47,934 nt of DNA. Origin: Candidatus Saccharimonadota bacterium. Its GTDB lineage: Bacteria > Patescibacteriota > Saccharimonadia > Saccharimonadales > Saccharimonadaceae. The position numbers and the translations under genes are program-made. Below are positions 25,396 through 34,516 of this stretch, one piece after another. The notes under the pieces are model-generated. The model had not been told where the DNA came from, made no database searches, and saw only the letters and a list, made by a program, of their open reading frames with translations. Within the stretch, counting starts at the first letter, position 1, and each line of letters begins with the position of its first letter. The DNA lies in assembly GCA_027311865.1 (NCBI GenBank), contig DAICYC010000004.1:1-47934 (forward strand). The letters are read 5' to 3'.

Positions 25396-25403
25396 GTCGT
25401 TAA
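25137..25403 (+). CDS. Possible small protein encoded in the isolated transcript
   Basis: An open frame from ATG 25137 (or ATG 25149, MSDENQSTNDREIE) gives 88 residues without signal or membrane segment. Its middle part (GFGGFYWESGDHELMSALMR) looks protein-like. Against it, there is no ribosome-binding site at either ATG, the frame is also open upstream through the promoter, and it runs through the terminator stem before stopping. It is offered as the alternative to a non-coding transcript; no family is recognised. Confidence 0.3.
   Translation: MNGTMSDENQSTNDREIERRAANALALPRCREKASSYPPAGFGGFYWESGDHELMSALMRLANTPNHPVAPCGNLLTRLSARGIFICR
25344..25392 (+). terminator. Long intrinsic terminator of the isolated transcript
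   Basis: A 17-bp stem starting GCCCCGTGCGG with a single bulged T and the 7-nt loop ACTTACT is followed by ATTTTCATTT. It is the most stable hairpin I can see in the window. Confidence 0.8.
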
Positions 25404-25443
25404 ATATTAACGATAACCTAATATCAAGGTGACGGAAGTAAGC

Positions 25444-25449
25444 TACAAT
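25444..25449 (+). promoter_or_regulatory. -10 box giving a leaderless exonuclease I mRNA
   Basis: TACAAT ends seven bases before ATG 25457. Confidence 0.45.
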
Positions 25450-25456
25450 AATACTA

Positions 25457-26872
25457 ATGACCGAATCATTTTTCTTTTACGATCTCGAAACATCTGGCCT
25501 CGATCCGAGGTGGGACCGAATCATGCAATTCGCGGGCCAGCGAACTGACTCGGACTTGAATCCGATTGGCGATCCATACAACATCCTAGTGAAGTTAAAC
25601 GATGATACCCTGCCGAGTCCTGATGCTCTGATGGTGACCGGTATCACGCCTCAAGAAACACAAGCTGACGGCTACACTGAGGCTGAATTTGCCAAACTCT
25701 TGATGTCGGAGATTTTTACGCCGGGAACGACTGTGGTCGGCTACAATAATGTTCGATTTGATGATGAGTTTATTCGACATTTGTTTTGGCGAAATTTCTA
25801 TGATCCGTACGAGTGGACCTGGCGTGATGGGCGGAGCCGTTGGGACTTGCTCGATGTCGTCAGAATGACGCGAGCCTTACGCCCAGAGGGCATCGAGTGG
25901 CCGCTGGTTGATGGCATAGCTATCAATAAACTTGAGAATATCGCAGCGGCTAACGGACTCAATCACACAAAAGCCCACGACGCTCTGAGTGATGTTGAGG
26001 CGCTGATTGACATTACACGCCTGATTCACAACAAGCAGCCCGCCCTGTTTGAGCATCTGCTGAAATTTCGGGATAAGAATCAGGTCAAACAACTGATTAA
26101 CCTCGATAACAAACAGCCATTTGTTTACGTAAATGGCCAATATGATTCCGCATACCATTCGGCAACGGTGGCTTTTCCGCTAACTTCTGGTCGAAACAAC
26201 AGTGTCGTAGTTTACGACTTACGCTATGACCCGACTCCACTGCTTAATTTGTCGATTGAACAACTGGAAAAGATCCGCTTTGCCAAACGGGACGAGAGAC
26301 AGTCGGAAGGCTTTATTAACTTGCCTGTTAAGCAACTTCAATACAACCGCGTGCCGGCGGTGGCTCCGCTTGGTGTATTAGAGCGCGGTGACGGTTGGCG
26401 GCGCTTAGGTTTGACGCCGGAACTAATTGATCGTCATCGGAAGGTGTTGTTGTCGTCTCCAGCTTTTGCTGAGAACGTCCGATCGGTATTTGAAAAAGAA
26501 CCCGATTTTGAGCCAGCGACTGAGCCGGAAGCCCAGCTGTATGATGGCTTCCTACCGCAGGGTGATGCTTTATCAATTTCAAAGGTTAGACAGGCCGACG
26601 TTAGCCAGTTGGCCGATCTACACCCAAATTTTATCGATGAAAGACTTGACGACCTTCTGCTACACTACAAGGCTCGTAATTACCCGCAATCGCTAGCTGA
26701 GGATGAGGTTGTAAGTTGGGAAAAGTGGCGATCAGATCGCATCAAGCGACAATTACCCGACTTTATTAGCCGACTTCAGTCATTAGCTCAAAGCGAAACT
26801 GCTGATGACAAACAATTCATCCTTCAAGAACTACAGTTGTGGGCCGAAAGTATTGTTCCAGTCGAGGATTAA
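25457..26872 (+). CDS. sbcB: Exodeoxyribonuclease I
   Basis: This is a single-strand 3'-5' DNA exonuclease of the DEDD superfamily. The first acidic pair is in FYDLETSGLD (Asp9, Glu11), the second Asp region in GYNNVRFDDEF, and the third in KAHDALSDVEALI with the DEDDh His. The SH3-like and C-terminal helical parts of ExoI follow (CxSQ-type linker not checked). Its 471 residues match E. coli ExoI (475). ExoI is best known from Gammaproteobacteria, so its presence here is notable, although candidate-phyla genomes are known to carry it. The 3' end overlaps the convergent membrane-protein gene by four bases. Confidence 0.93.
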   Translation: MTESFFFYDLETSGLDPRWDRIMQFAGQRTDSDLNPIGDPYNILVKLNDDTLPSPDALMVTGITPQETQADGYTEAEFAKLLMSEIFTPGTTVVGYNNVRFDDEFIRHLFWRNFYDPYEWTWRDGRSRWDLLDVVRMTRALRPEGIEWPLVDGIAINKLENIAAANGLNHTKAHDALSDVEALIDITRLIHNKQPALFEHLLKFRDKNQVKQLINLDNKQPFVYVNGQYDSAYHSATVAFPLTSGRNNSVVVYDLRYDPTPLLNLSIEQLEKIRFAKRDERQSEGFINLPVKQLQYNRVPAVAPLGVLERGDGWRRLGLTPELIDRHRKVLLSSPAFAENVRSVFEKEPDFEPATEPEAQLYDGFLPQGDALSISKVRQADVSQLADLHPNFIDERLDDLLLHYKARNYPQSLAEDEVVSWEKWRSDRIKRQLPDFISRLQSLAQSETADDKQFILQELQLWAESIVPVED

Positions 26873-27129
26873 GCTCGAGCTAGTTTCTTGTCGGGAGTAT
26901 TGGGCATAGACAAGACACGGCGAATAATTGGTCGTGATGATAGGCGACCGATAATCACCCCTAGAGCTGCCGTACAGGCTAAATGCATAGCAGTTGCGCT
27001 GATACCGATATCAGTGCCAGGAATTCGACCAGCAATTAAGAAAAAAGCCACCGCTTCCATCACATCGAGGGAATCGACTATGAGAATGCCGGAGCCGAGT
27101 AGGCAAATAGTTGTAATACCTTTTTTCAT
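26869..27129 (-). CDS. Small membrane protein, 86 aa
   Basis: Two or three hydrophobic segments are visible: ICLLGSGILIVDSL, VMEAVAFFLIAGRIP, and TAMHLACTAALGVIIGRL. A basic, Arg-rich C-terminal tail follows (RRVLSMPNTPDKKLARA). No family is recognised. The minus-strand reading is preferred over an equally long plus-strand frame because only it gives membrane-protein-like composition and a normal basic start (MKKGITT). Confidence 0.6.
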   Translation of the reverse strand: MKKGITTICLLGSGILIVDSLDVMEAVAFFLIAGRIPGTDIGISATAMHLACTAALGVIIGRLSSRPIIRRVLSMPNTPDKKLARA

Positions 27130-27248
27130 AATAATGTCAAGTTAGTGAAAGAATATTATCACCGTAGTCCGCCGAAGGCAAGCATGAGCGGAACTGCTTA
27201 CTATGAACTAGCTCACATAGGGGGGTGGAAAAAGTCGTCAGAAAAGCG

Positions 27249-27254
27249 TATAAT
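27249..27254 (+). promoter_or_regulatory. -10 box giving a near-leaderless uvrA mRNA
   Basis: TATAAT ends nine bases before ATG 27264. Confidence 0.5.
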
Positions 27255-27263
27255 TACACAGAT

Positions 27264-30089
27264 ATGTCAGAGGTGATTAAGGTAACTGGTGCTCGTGAGC
27301 ACAATCTAAAGAACGTTAACGTTGAAATCCCCCGGGATAAATTGGTTGTGCTAACTGGCTTGAGTGGATCGGGAAAATCTAGCCTCGCCTTTGATACAAT
27401 TTATGCCGAAGGTCAACGGCGTTACGTGGAAAGCCTTTCTAGCTACGCCCGTCAATTCTTGGGTTTGATGGAAAAACCGGACGTCGATCAGATCGAAGGA
27501 CTCAGCCCGGCCATTAGCATTGATCAAAAGTCGACCAGTCGAAATCCACGCAGTACGGTGGCTACAGTCACTGAAATTTACGATTATCTACGACTGTTGT
27601 TCGCTCGAATCGGTGTCCCGCACTGTCCAGTTTGTCATCAACCTGTTTCCCGTCGTACGCCGGAAGATATTGTTAATGAAATCATGAAGCTTCCAGAAGG
27701 TGGTCGCTTAATGCTGTTGGCGCCAATCGCCAAAGCCAAAAAGGGTGAGTTTGCTCATGTCCCAGAGCAATTTCGTCGTCTCGGCTTCGCTCGCGCTCGC
27801 GTTGATGGCGTCGTTTATTCACTCGACGAATTTCCCGAATTAGACAAGAAATACAAACATGACATTGAGATCGTTGTTGACCGTATCGTCATGGCCGATT
27901 CAATTCGTTCCCGGGTGGCTCAGTCGGTCGAACAATCGCTCGACTTGGCTGAGGGTGTCGTTGAGGTGCTCGATGTCGATGCTGATACCAGTCACTTGTA
28001 CAGCCAGCGATACGCTTGTCTCGATCATCCGAACGAAGAGATTCCTGAGCTGGAGCCACGCCTGTTTAGTTTCAATGCACCGCAGGGCGCCTGTCCAGTC
28101 TGTACCGGCCTAGGTAGTCGTCTAGAGATTGATCCAGAGTTGGTTTTTAATCCAAATCTAACTATCTCCGAGGGCGCGATCAGGCCATACAATCGAATGA
28201 ATAGCGACGCTTGGTATATGAAGCGGCTTCAGGCGGTTTCACAGCGTCACGGATTTAGTCTCAAGGTACCAGTCAAGGAATTATCAGACGAGGCGCTTCA
28301 GAAGGTTCTTTATGGCACTGGCGATGAGACTTATTCAGTTTCGCTGGGCGATGGACGATCATATGACGCCAAGTACGAAGGTGTTATTCCGAACCTGGAG
28401 CGTCGCTACAAGGAAACTGATAGTGACTTTATGCGCCGCGATATCGAACGATTTATGCGGGAGCGTGAATGTCACGCTTGTCATGGGGCGCGCTTAAAGC
28501 CTGTCGTCTTGGCAGTTACTGTCCACGACTTGAATATCATGGATATTGCCAATCTAGGCGTCGATGCGGCGTTGGATTTGTTTGTTAATCAACTCAAATT
28601 AACCGATGAAGAGCAGTTTATTGCCCAGCAAATCTTCAAAGAAATAACAGCTCGACTCGGTTTTATGAGTAACGTTGGTTTGAATTACCTAGAGTTATCC
28701 CGCGCCGCCAATACGCTGTCGGGTGGTGAGGCTCAGCGAATTCGACTTGCGACTCAAATCGGTTCTGGACTCCAGGGTGTGCTCTACGTTCTCGACGAGC
28801 CATCGATTGGTCTTCATCAACGTGATAACGACCGCCTGATTGATACGTTGAAACATCTGCGAGATCTCGGCAACACCGTCCTAGTTGTCGAACACGACGA
28901 AGACACGATCCGTCAAGCCGACTACCTGCTCGATATTGGCCCTGGTGCTGGTGTCAAAGGTGGTCACATCGTCGCCCAGGGCACCCCAGATCAAGTCAGT
29001 CGGATGCCGGATAGTATAACTGGTCGTTTTTTGTCAGGCGCGGAGTCAATTCCAGTGCCAAAGAAGCGTCGTTCACTCGAGAAAGATCGCCAGCTGGTGA
29101 TAAGAGGTGCTCGAGAGAATAATCTCAAAAATATCGATGTCGCAATTCCGCTAGGTGTACTGACGGTAGTCAGTGGGGTTAGTGGATCAGGTAAGTCTAC
29201 CTTGGTTAACGATATCTTAGCTAAAGAACTTTCGGCGCGACTTCATCGAGCTCACGACGTACCAGGCTCGCACGAGACAATCGAAGGCATCAATTTACTC
29301 GATAAAGTTATTGTGATTGATCAGTCGGCCATCGGTCGGACGCCTCGCTCCAACCCGGCGACCTATACGGGTGTCTTTACCCAGATTCGAGAGCTGTTTG
29401 CCAGCACCCCTGAAGCCAATATTCGCGGCTACAAAGCTGGCCGGTTCAGCTTCAACGTTAAGGGTGGTCGTTGTGAAAACTGTCAGGGTGATGGTGTTAT
29501 CAAGATTGAGATGCACTTCTTGCCGGATGTTTATGTGACTTGTGATGTTTGTAAAGGCAAGCGCTACAATCGCGAAGCTCTCGAGATTAAATACAAAGAC
29601 GCTACAATCAGCGATGTCTTGGAGATGACAATCGAGCAGGCGGCAAGTTTCTTCGAAAATATTCCGGCCATCGAACGAAAATTGTCGACGTTGGTTGATG
29701 TCGGCTTGGGCTATATCAAACTAGGCCAGCCAGCCACAACCTTTAGCGGCGGTGAAGCCCAGCGCATCAAGCTTGCCTCGGAATTGTCACGTCGATCGAC
29801 TGGTAAAACGTTGTACATCCTAGACGAACCAACTACCGGCCTCCATTCAGCCGATGTCAAGAAGTTGATGAACATTCTTCAGCAATTAGTCGAAGGTGGC
29901 AATAGCATGGTGATTATTGAGCATAATTTAGACGTTATCAAGTCAGCTGATTACATCATCGATATGGGTCCAGAGGGCGGCTTGGGCGGTGGAACAGTAA
30001 TTGCTACCGGCACGCCGGAGTCGGTCGCCAATTCACAAGAATCCTTTACCGGATCGTATCTCAAACCACTCCTAAAATCGTCTAAATAA
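27264..30089 (+). CDS. uvrA: Excinuclease ABC subunit A
   Basis: This is the DNA damage sensor of nucleotide excision repair. ATG 27264 ([16 protein letters not shown]) is chosen; an upstream GTG at 27225 lies before the promoter box. The 941-residue protein has two ABC ATPase modules: Walker [10 protein letters not shown] and GVSGSGKST (about 640), signatures [12 protein letters not shown] and [12 protein letters not shown], and Walker [11 protein letters not shown] and [10 protein letters not shown]. The zinc modules CHACHGARL and CENCQGDG...CDVCKGKR are present. One zinc module has CLDHP...CPVCTGLG, where most UvrA have CPxC on the first side. UvrC and UvrD are in the same window; uvrB is not. 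Confidence 0.97.
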   Translation: MSEVIKVTGAREHNLKNVNVEIPRDKLVVLTGLSGSGKSSLAFDTIYAEGQRRYVESLSSYARQFLGLMEKPDVDQIEGLSPAISIDQKSTSRNPRSTVATVTEIYDYLRLLFARIGVPHCPVCHQPVSRRTPEDIVNEIMKLPEGGRLMLLAPIAKAKKGEFAHVPEQFRRLGFARARVDGVVYSLDEFPELDKKYKHDIEIVVDRIVMADSIRSRVAQSVEQSLDLAEGVVEVLDVDADTSHLYSQRYACLDHPNEEIPELEPRLFSFNAPQGACPVCTGLGSRLEIDPELVFNPNLTISEGAIRPYNRMNSDAWYMKRLQAVSQRHGFSLKVPVKELSDEALQKVLYGTGDETYSVSLGDGRSYDAKYEGVIPNLERRYKETDSDFMRRDIERFMRERECHACHGARLKPVVLAVTVHDLNIMDIANLGVDAALDLFVNQLKLTDEEQFIAQQIFKEITARLGFMSNVGLNYLELSRAANTLSGGEAQRIRLATQIGSGLQGVLYVLDEPSIGLHQRDNDRLIDTLKHLRDLGNTVLVVEHDEDTIRQADYLLDIGPGAGVKGGHIVAQGTPDQVSRMPDSITGRFLSGAESIPVPKKRRSLEKDRQLVIRGARENNLKNIDVAIPLGVLTVVSGVSGSGKSTLVNDILAKELSARLHRAHDVPGSHETIEGINLLDKVIVIDQSAIGRTPRSNPATYTGVFTQIRELFASTPEANIRGYKAGRFSFNVKGGRCENCQGDGVIKIEMHFLPDVYVTCDVCKGKRYNREALEIKYKDATISDVLEMTIEQAASFFENIPAIERKLSTLVDVGLGYIKLGQPATTFSGGEAQRIKLASELSRRSTGKTLYILDEPTTGLHSADVKKLMNILQQLVEGGNSMVIIEHNLDVIKSADYIIDMGPEGGLGGGTVIATGTPESVANSQESFTGSYLKPLLKSSK

Positions 30090-30102
30090 GAGCTTATTTA
30101 GA
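30081..30102. terminator. Palindrome spanning two convergent stop codons, probable bidirectional terminator
   Basis: TCTAAATAAG and CTTATTTAGA form a perfect 10-bp inverted repeat around a 2-base centre. It contains the uvrA stop and the dedA-like stop, and both proteins end in Ser-Lys. T runs (GTTTT on plus, ATTTT on minus) follow on each side. Confidence 0.55.
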
Positions 30103-30801
30103 GCGTTTTGAGAATACTGAAGCCAATTCGCGTTTGGTGCCTTCCCAGAGAGCGACACGATTCTTCTTGTCCTTGAGAATGTGAATGGCTGGTGGCGCGA
30201 TTGAAGCCAGGATAATCAACGCAATAATCGGCAATAGAACTGTATCGATTTCGACACCCATCGATTCGAACAGTTGACCGAGCAAGTATCCGGCGTATGT
30301 GACCCCAGCTGTCCAGAGTAGCCCGCCGACCAAGTTGAAAGATAAGAATCGTCGGTATTCCATCTTGCCAACCCCAGCAACGATTGGCGCAAAGGTTCGG
30401 ATGATTGGAATAAACCGGGCGATGATAATCGTCTTGCCGCCGTGTTTATCGTAAAAATCTTGGGCTCGTCGAACGTGGGCCTGTTTGAAGATCCGGGCAT
30501 CGGGCTTTTTGAAAATGTGTGGGCCAGTTCGTCGACCGAAGGTGTAGCCGACACTATCGCCGAGCACGGCGGCCAGGAAGAGTAGAAAGACAAAGAGGTG
30601 GATATTGATGTCGAAGACTCCAGCATGAACTAGAACGCCTGCTGTAAACAGGAGGCTGTCACCCGGCAAGAAGAAGCCGATTAAGAGACCCGATTCGGCG
30701 AAAATGACGAACAGTACCGCTAGAATGCCGAGTCCAGTAATAAATCCCACTAAGTCAAATCCGGGCAAAGCGGCAAATTGCCCCAAAAAGTCGTATATCA
30801 T
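30094..30801 (-). CDS. DedA-family (SNARE-associated/VTT) membrane protein
   Basis: The 235-residue protein has several membrane helices and the DedA core: ESGLLIGFFLPGDSLL near the N-terminus, GDSVGYTFGRRTG, and ARFIPIIRTFAPIVAGVGKM with the conserved Arg pair. DedA proteins support membrane homeostasis, with some acting in lipid-carrier recycling. ATG 30801 is chosen over GTG 30819 because the latter lies inside the -10 box. Confidence 0.9.
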   Translation of the reverse strand: MIYDFLGQFAALPGFDLVGFITGLGILAVLFVIFAESGLLIGFFLPGDSLLFTAGVLVHAGVFDINIHLFVFLLFLAAVLGDSVGYTFGRRTGPHIFKKPDARIFKQAHVRRAQDFYDKHGGKTIIIARFIPIIRTFAPIVAGVGKMEYRRFLSFNLVGGLLWTAGVTYAGYLLGQLFESMGVEIDTVLLPIIALIILASIAPPAIHILKDKKNRVALWEGTKRELASVFSKRSK

Positions 30802-30809
30802 ATGTTCAT

Positions 30810-30815
30810 ATTTTA
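30810..30815 (-). promoter_or_regulatory. Extended -10 box giving a leaderless dedA-like mRNA
   Basis: On the minus strand, TGG-TAAAAT ends eight bases before ATG 30801. Confidence 0.5.
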
Positions 30816-30881
30816 CCACGTGGCGTGTTGGATGTGTCTATCATTTCACATCCTACAGCTAACTCTCAGGTAGAGGGTGCT

Positions 30882-30887
30882 ATACTT
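30882..30887 (+). promoter_or_regulatory. Extended -10 promoter of the bL25 gene
   Basis: TGC-TATACT lies about 50 bases upstream of ATG 30936, leaving room for a leader with a strong ribosome-binding site (GAGGAGGAGGAG). This gene is not leaderless. Confidence 0.45.
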
Positions 30888-30935
30888 AGAGCACTAATAT
30901 TTCCGTAAAGGTATCCGCCGAGGAGGAGGAGAGAC

Positions 30936-31709
30936 ATGGGAGATAAACTAACGTTAAAACTTGAGGCGCGTGAGCTTCATGGTAAAAAGAATCGTGTATT
31001 ACGCAAGTCTGGTATTGTTCCAGCTATCGTCTATGGTCCAGCGACTGAACCAATCAGTGTTCAAGCGCCCTACAACGAGATTGAGCGAATTTGGCGATTA
31101 GCTGGCAAACATACACCGGTCCACTTGAATATTGGCAGCAAGAAGAAGATCGCCCTAATTAAAGATGTCGATGTCGAACCGGCCAAGGGACGCTTGCGCC
31201 ACGTTTCATTCCACGCCGTCAAGGCCAGTGATCCAGTCGTGGCTGAAGTGCCAATTCGCTTAGTTGGTGAAGGCGAGAGTCAAGCCGAACGAGCCGGACT
31301 GGTTGTTCTCCAGTCGCTCGATATCATTGAAGTTCGAGCCTTGCCGATGGATTTACCAGAGGCACTCGAGGTGTCGATTGTCGACCTCGCAGAAGCTGGT
31401 GAGAAATTGACTCTGGCTGACATCAAGCTGCCAGAGGGTGTTGAATTTGTTGATCACGCCACCGGACACGGTGAAGTCGAAGAGGACGCACCGAAGTTGA
31501 CTGATTTGGTTATCGCTTCGGTTTACGAACCGTCGGCTCTTCAGGCCGCCAATGAGGCCGCCGGTGGTGATGCTGAAGAAGCTTCCGCCGACGAGGTTGA
31601 GTCTGACAACGGCGGTGATACCGACCAGGATTCGCAGGCCGAAGAAACTCGCCCGGGTGGTAAGGACCAGGCTGAGCCAAAGCAATCGAACGTTGACGCT
31701 AACAAATAA
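30936..31709 (+). CDS. rplY: 50S ribosomal protein bL25 (CTC/TL5 form)
   Basis: It binds 5S rRNA in the large subunit. The 257-residue protein has the N-terminal L25 domain (LEARELHGKKNRVLRKSG, VPAIVYGP) and the C-terminal beta domain of the long CTC form. An extra acidic, Glu/Ala/Asp-rich tail follows (about 200-257), making it longer than usual. It has one of the strongest Shine-Dalgarno sequences in the window (GGAGGAGGAG), fitting high expression. Confidence 0.93.
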   Translation: MGDKLTLKLEARELHGKKNRVLRKSGIVPAIVYGPATEPISVQAPYNEIERIWRLAGKHTPVHLNIGSKKKIALIKDVDVEPAKGRLRHVSFHAVKASDPVVAEVPIRLVGEGESQAERAGLVVLQSLDIIEVRALPMDLPEALEVSIVDLAEAGEKLTLADIKLPEGVEFVDHATGHGEVEEDAPKLTDLVIASVYEPSALQAANEAAGGDAEEASADEVESDNGGDTDQDSQAEETRPGGKDQAEPKQSNVDANK

Positions 31710-31723
31710 TAGCTACCAAGATG

Positions 31724-31757
31724 AAATAACCTCCCCGGTTTACGGGGAGGTTATTTT
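31724..31757. terminator. Strong, probably bidirectional terminator between rplY and the ABC exporter
   Basis: A 13-bp perfect stem (AAATAACCTCCCC paired with GGGGAGGTTATTT) with loop GGTTTAC has a T tail on the plus strand. It lies between convergent genes. Confidence 0.85.
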
Positions 31758-33508
31758 TAATCTTCGATAAAGCCACCCGATTGGTGACGCCAGAGGCGGG
31801 AATACATGCCCCCGGCCTCAATTAAATCGGCGTGGGTACCGTCTTCGACGATTCGGCCATGATCCAGAACAATTATGCGGTCCAATTTGGCGATAGTCGA
31901 CAGTCGATGAGCGACGACAATACTTGTTCGCCCCGTCATCAGGTTGTCGAGTGAGGCTTGAATGAGTTTCTCGCTTTCGCTATCGAGAGCTGAAGTGGCC
32001 TCGTCCAGGACAAGTATGGGGGCGTCTTTCAAGATAGCTCGGGCTATGGCGATACGCTGTCGTTGACCGCCAGATAGCTTGACACCTCTTTCGCCCACGA
32101 CCGTGTCTAGTCCATCCGGTAGTTCCTTTATAAAATCGAGCGCGTTGGCGCGTTCGGCCGCCAATAGAATGTCGTCGTCGGAGGCTTCGCTTGATCCGTA
32201 GCCAATGTTTTCGCGCAGTGATCGGTGAAATAGAAGCGGCTCTTGAGGTACGTAAGCAATGCTTTCACGCAGGCTACGCTGTGTAACTTGGTCGATGGCC
32301 TGCTTGTCAATCTGAATCTCACCAGTCTGAACATCGGCAAAGCGAAGCAGGAGTTTGGTTAAGGTAGTCTTGCCGCTACCAGATGGCCCGACGAGACCAA
32401 CTTTTTGACCAGGTGTGATGTGCAGACTGAAATCCTCGAAAAGCAAGTCATCAGCTTCGTGACCGAAGTTGATGCGGTCGATATCGATGCGGCCGTGCTT
32501 GACAGATAATTTAGCGCTCGTCTTGTCGCGAACAACTGGTTCCTGACTGAGTATTTCAGTCATATCATGAGCATCACCGACGATTCGATTGTAGTTACGT
32601 AGGATATTGCTGACCTCCCACAGCTGGCGAGCGACCGTGAAGGTATAGGTAACGGCCAGATAAACGACGCTAATCGAAGCAAAGCCGTTGCTGGCCGCCC
32701 AAATCGCCGCTATCAAGGCGCCGATATTTATCGTCGCCAGAATACTAGAATAAACTGCCGTCACACCCAAGAAGCCACGCATCACGCTAAGGCTCTTTTG
32801 CTGCCAGAAGGCCGTTTTGGCATTCATTGTGTCAAGCTCGGCTGTCTCGCGGCCATATGACTTGATAGTCATAACGTTAGTAACAGTGTCCGCCACGTGA
32901 GCATTGGAAGCTGTACTGGCTTGGGCCTCCTGCTTGTTCCGTTCAGCCATAAATCGACTACCGAAAAAGGCGGCAATTGAAAATACAACCGACAGTCCGA
33001 GCAAGAATAAAGCATATTGCCATACCATGAAGCTAAGAATGATAGTGGCGGCCGAGATGGTGACGATTGTTGGTATGATTTGAAAGAAAATCATATCCCA
33101 AAATCGTTCGTAGGCACCAATCATTTTGGTGGTTTGCGACACTAGGGCGCCACCAAATCGGTCGGAGTGGAAGGAGAGACTCTGTTGAGTCAATTGCGTA
33201 AAGATGCGTTGGTAGAGATCGCGCTGTGCCGCTACCTGCATGGTCCAGATGAGATAAAGATTAATCCGCCAACCAATGATTTCCGACCAAATCTGCGTTA
33301 GGATGTAGGCAGTGATTAGTCCACCAGCGTTAGTCAGACTAATTGCGCCGGACTGCATGGAGTCGAGCACCTGGGCGATGATGAATGGTCCGACGAAGGC
33401 ACCCAAGACGGTCGACACGATAATACTGACAATGGCTAAAATGGTTCGCCAACGATATTTCATGGCAGTCTGAATGAATAATTTGATGATATCTTTTTGG
33501 CGGCTCAC
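31757..33508 (-). CDS. ABC exporter, fused permease and ATPase
   Basis: The 583-residue protein is a type IV ABC half-transporter. A membrane domain (1 to about 320) has six helices. The ATPase domain has Walker A GPSGSGKTT (about 373), a Q-loop YVPQEPLLF, signature LSGGQRQRIAIARAIL, Walker B ILVLDEATSALD and the switch His in VVAHRLSTI. It starts at GTG with an AAGGAG site. It should act as a homodimer, as no partner half-transporter adjoins it. The substrate (lipid, peptide or drug) cannot be predicted from sequence. Confidence 0.92.
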   Translation of the reverse strand: MSRQKDIIKLFIQTAMKYRWRTILAIVSIIVSTVLGAFVGPFIIAQVLDSMQSGAISLTNAGGLITAYILTQIWSEIIGWRINLYLIWTMQVAAQRDLYQRIFTQLTQQSLSFHSDRFGGALVSQTTKMIGAYERFWDMIFFQIIPTIVTISAATIILSFMVWQYALFLLGLSVVFSIAAFFGSRFMAERNKQEAQASTASNAHVADTVTNVMTIKSYGRETAELDTMNAKTAFWQQKSLSVMRGFLGVTAVYSSILATINIGALIAAIWAASNGFASISVVYLAVTYTFTVARQLWEVSNILRNYNRIVGDAHDMTEILSQEPVVRDKTSAKLSVKHGRIDIDRINFGHEADDLLFEDFSLHITPGQKVGLVGPSGSGKTTLTKLLLRFADVQTGEIQIDKQAIDQVTQRSLRESIAYVPQEPLLFHRSLRENIGYGSSEASDDDILLAAERANALDFIKELPDGLDTVVGERGVKLSGGQRQRIAIARAILKDAPILVLDEATSALDSESEKLIQASLDNLMTGRTSIVVAHRLSTIAKLDRIIVLDHGRIVEDGTHADLIEAGGMYSRLWRHQSGGFIED

Positions 33509-33602
33509 AAAAACTCCTTATTGAATATTTTGACTCTGTTCGTGGGGCGATAGGACGCTTGTTGGTGCGACACAAAGAGAGGACCAGAGGTAGTATTTGT
33601 AG

Positions 33603-33608
33603 TATACT
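33603..33608 (+). promoter_or_regulatory. -10 box giving a leaderless trhO mRNA
   Basis: TATACT ends seven bases before ATG 33616. Confidence 0.5.
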
Positions 33609-33615
33609 ATATCTG

Positions 33616-34515
33616 ATGCAGAAGATTCTACTCTATTATAAATTTGCTCCAATTTCTGATCCGGAAGCCGTTAAGCTCTGGCAAAAGACTTTGACCGACA
33701 GCCTCAATTTGCGGGGCCGCATTATCGTATCCAGGCACGGTCTCAACGGAACGGTCGGTGGTGAGATGGATGATTTGAAGGCTTATATAAAGGCGACTAA
33801 GCAATATCCGGCATTCAAAGATACGGTCTTTAAGTGGAGTGATGGATCGCGAGAGGACTTTCCGCGCATGAGCGTCAAGGCTCGTCGCGAATTGGTGGGA
33901 TTCAAGAATAGTGATGATGAGTTTGAGGTGGACGAAAACGGCGTGATTGGCGGTGGCCAGCACCTAAAGCCCGCTGAGCTACAGGCTATGCTGGAGGAGT
34001 CGGGTGATGATGCGGTTTTCTTTGATGGTCGCAATGCTAACGAGGCCGCGATTGGACATTTCAAAGGGGCGGTTGTGCCAGATACGCGCACCTCACGTGA
34101 CTTTATCCGTGAACTAGAGAGCGACAAGTACGACGATATCAAAGACAAGAAGGTTGTGACTTATTGTACTGGCGGCATTCGTTGTGAGGTTATCTCGGCC
34201 ATGATGAAGAAACGCGGCTTTAAGGACGTTTATCAAATCGATGGCGGCATCGTCAAATATGGTGAAGCTTACGGTGACGATGGAGCCTGGGAGGGTCATC
34301 TGCGCGTCTTTGACGGACGAAAGACAATGGCCTTTTCCGATAAAGTCGAGACTATCAGTCATTGCCTTCATTGTCAGGCGCCAACTCATAATCTCGAAAA
34401 TTGCGCTGAAGTGTCCTGTAACGAGCTAGTAATAATTTGTCCAGATTGTGCTAGCGATGAGTCGAAACGTTTTCACACGACGGCTTGTCGGACCAAAGCC
34501 AGCGCGAAGGTTTAA
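33616..34515 (+). CDS. trhO: tRNA uridine(34) hydroxylase TrhO (rhodanese family)
   Basis: Known TrhO (YceA) proteins make 5-hydroxyuridine at tRNA position 34 using oxygen. ATG 33616 (MQKILLYYKFAPISDPE) is chosen over an in-frame upstream ATG because it fits the family N-terminus and the promoter. The 299-residue protein has an N-terminal acylphosphatase-like domain (about 1-95) and a rhodanese domain with the active Cys in TYCTGGIRCE (about 196). A Cys-rich tail (CLHCQAPTHNLENC, CPDC) probably binds zinc. With MnmA this gives a second wobble-uridine modification enzyme in the window. uvrC starts one base after its stop. Confidence 0.92.
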   Translation: MQKILLYYKFAPISDPEAVKLWQKTLTDSLNLRGRIIVSRHGLNGTVGGEMDDLKAYIKATKQYPAFKDTVFKWSDGSREDFPRMSVKARRELVGFKNSDDEFEVDENGVIGGGQHLKPAELQAMLEESGDDAVFFDGRNANEAAIGHFKGAVVPDTRTSRDFIRELESDKYDDIKDKKVVTYCTGGIRCEVISAMMKKRGFKDVYQIDGGIVKYGEAYGDDGAWEGHLRVFDGRKTMAFSDKVETISHCLHCQAPTHNLENCAEVSCNELVIICPDCASDESKRFHTTACRTKASAKV

Positions 34516-34516
34516 G

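Noticed and set aside
26888-27145. Plus-strand 85-codon frame opposite the small membrane protein
   Set aside because: It gives a Pro/Arg/Ile-rich product without domain features, while the minus strand gives a normal membrane protein with a basic start and tail.
27225-27263. Upstream GTG start for uvrA
   Set aside because: It lies before the TATAAT box at 27249-27254, and UvrA proteins start at the [10 protein letters not shown]-like position.
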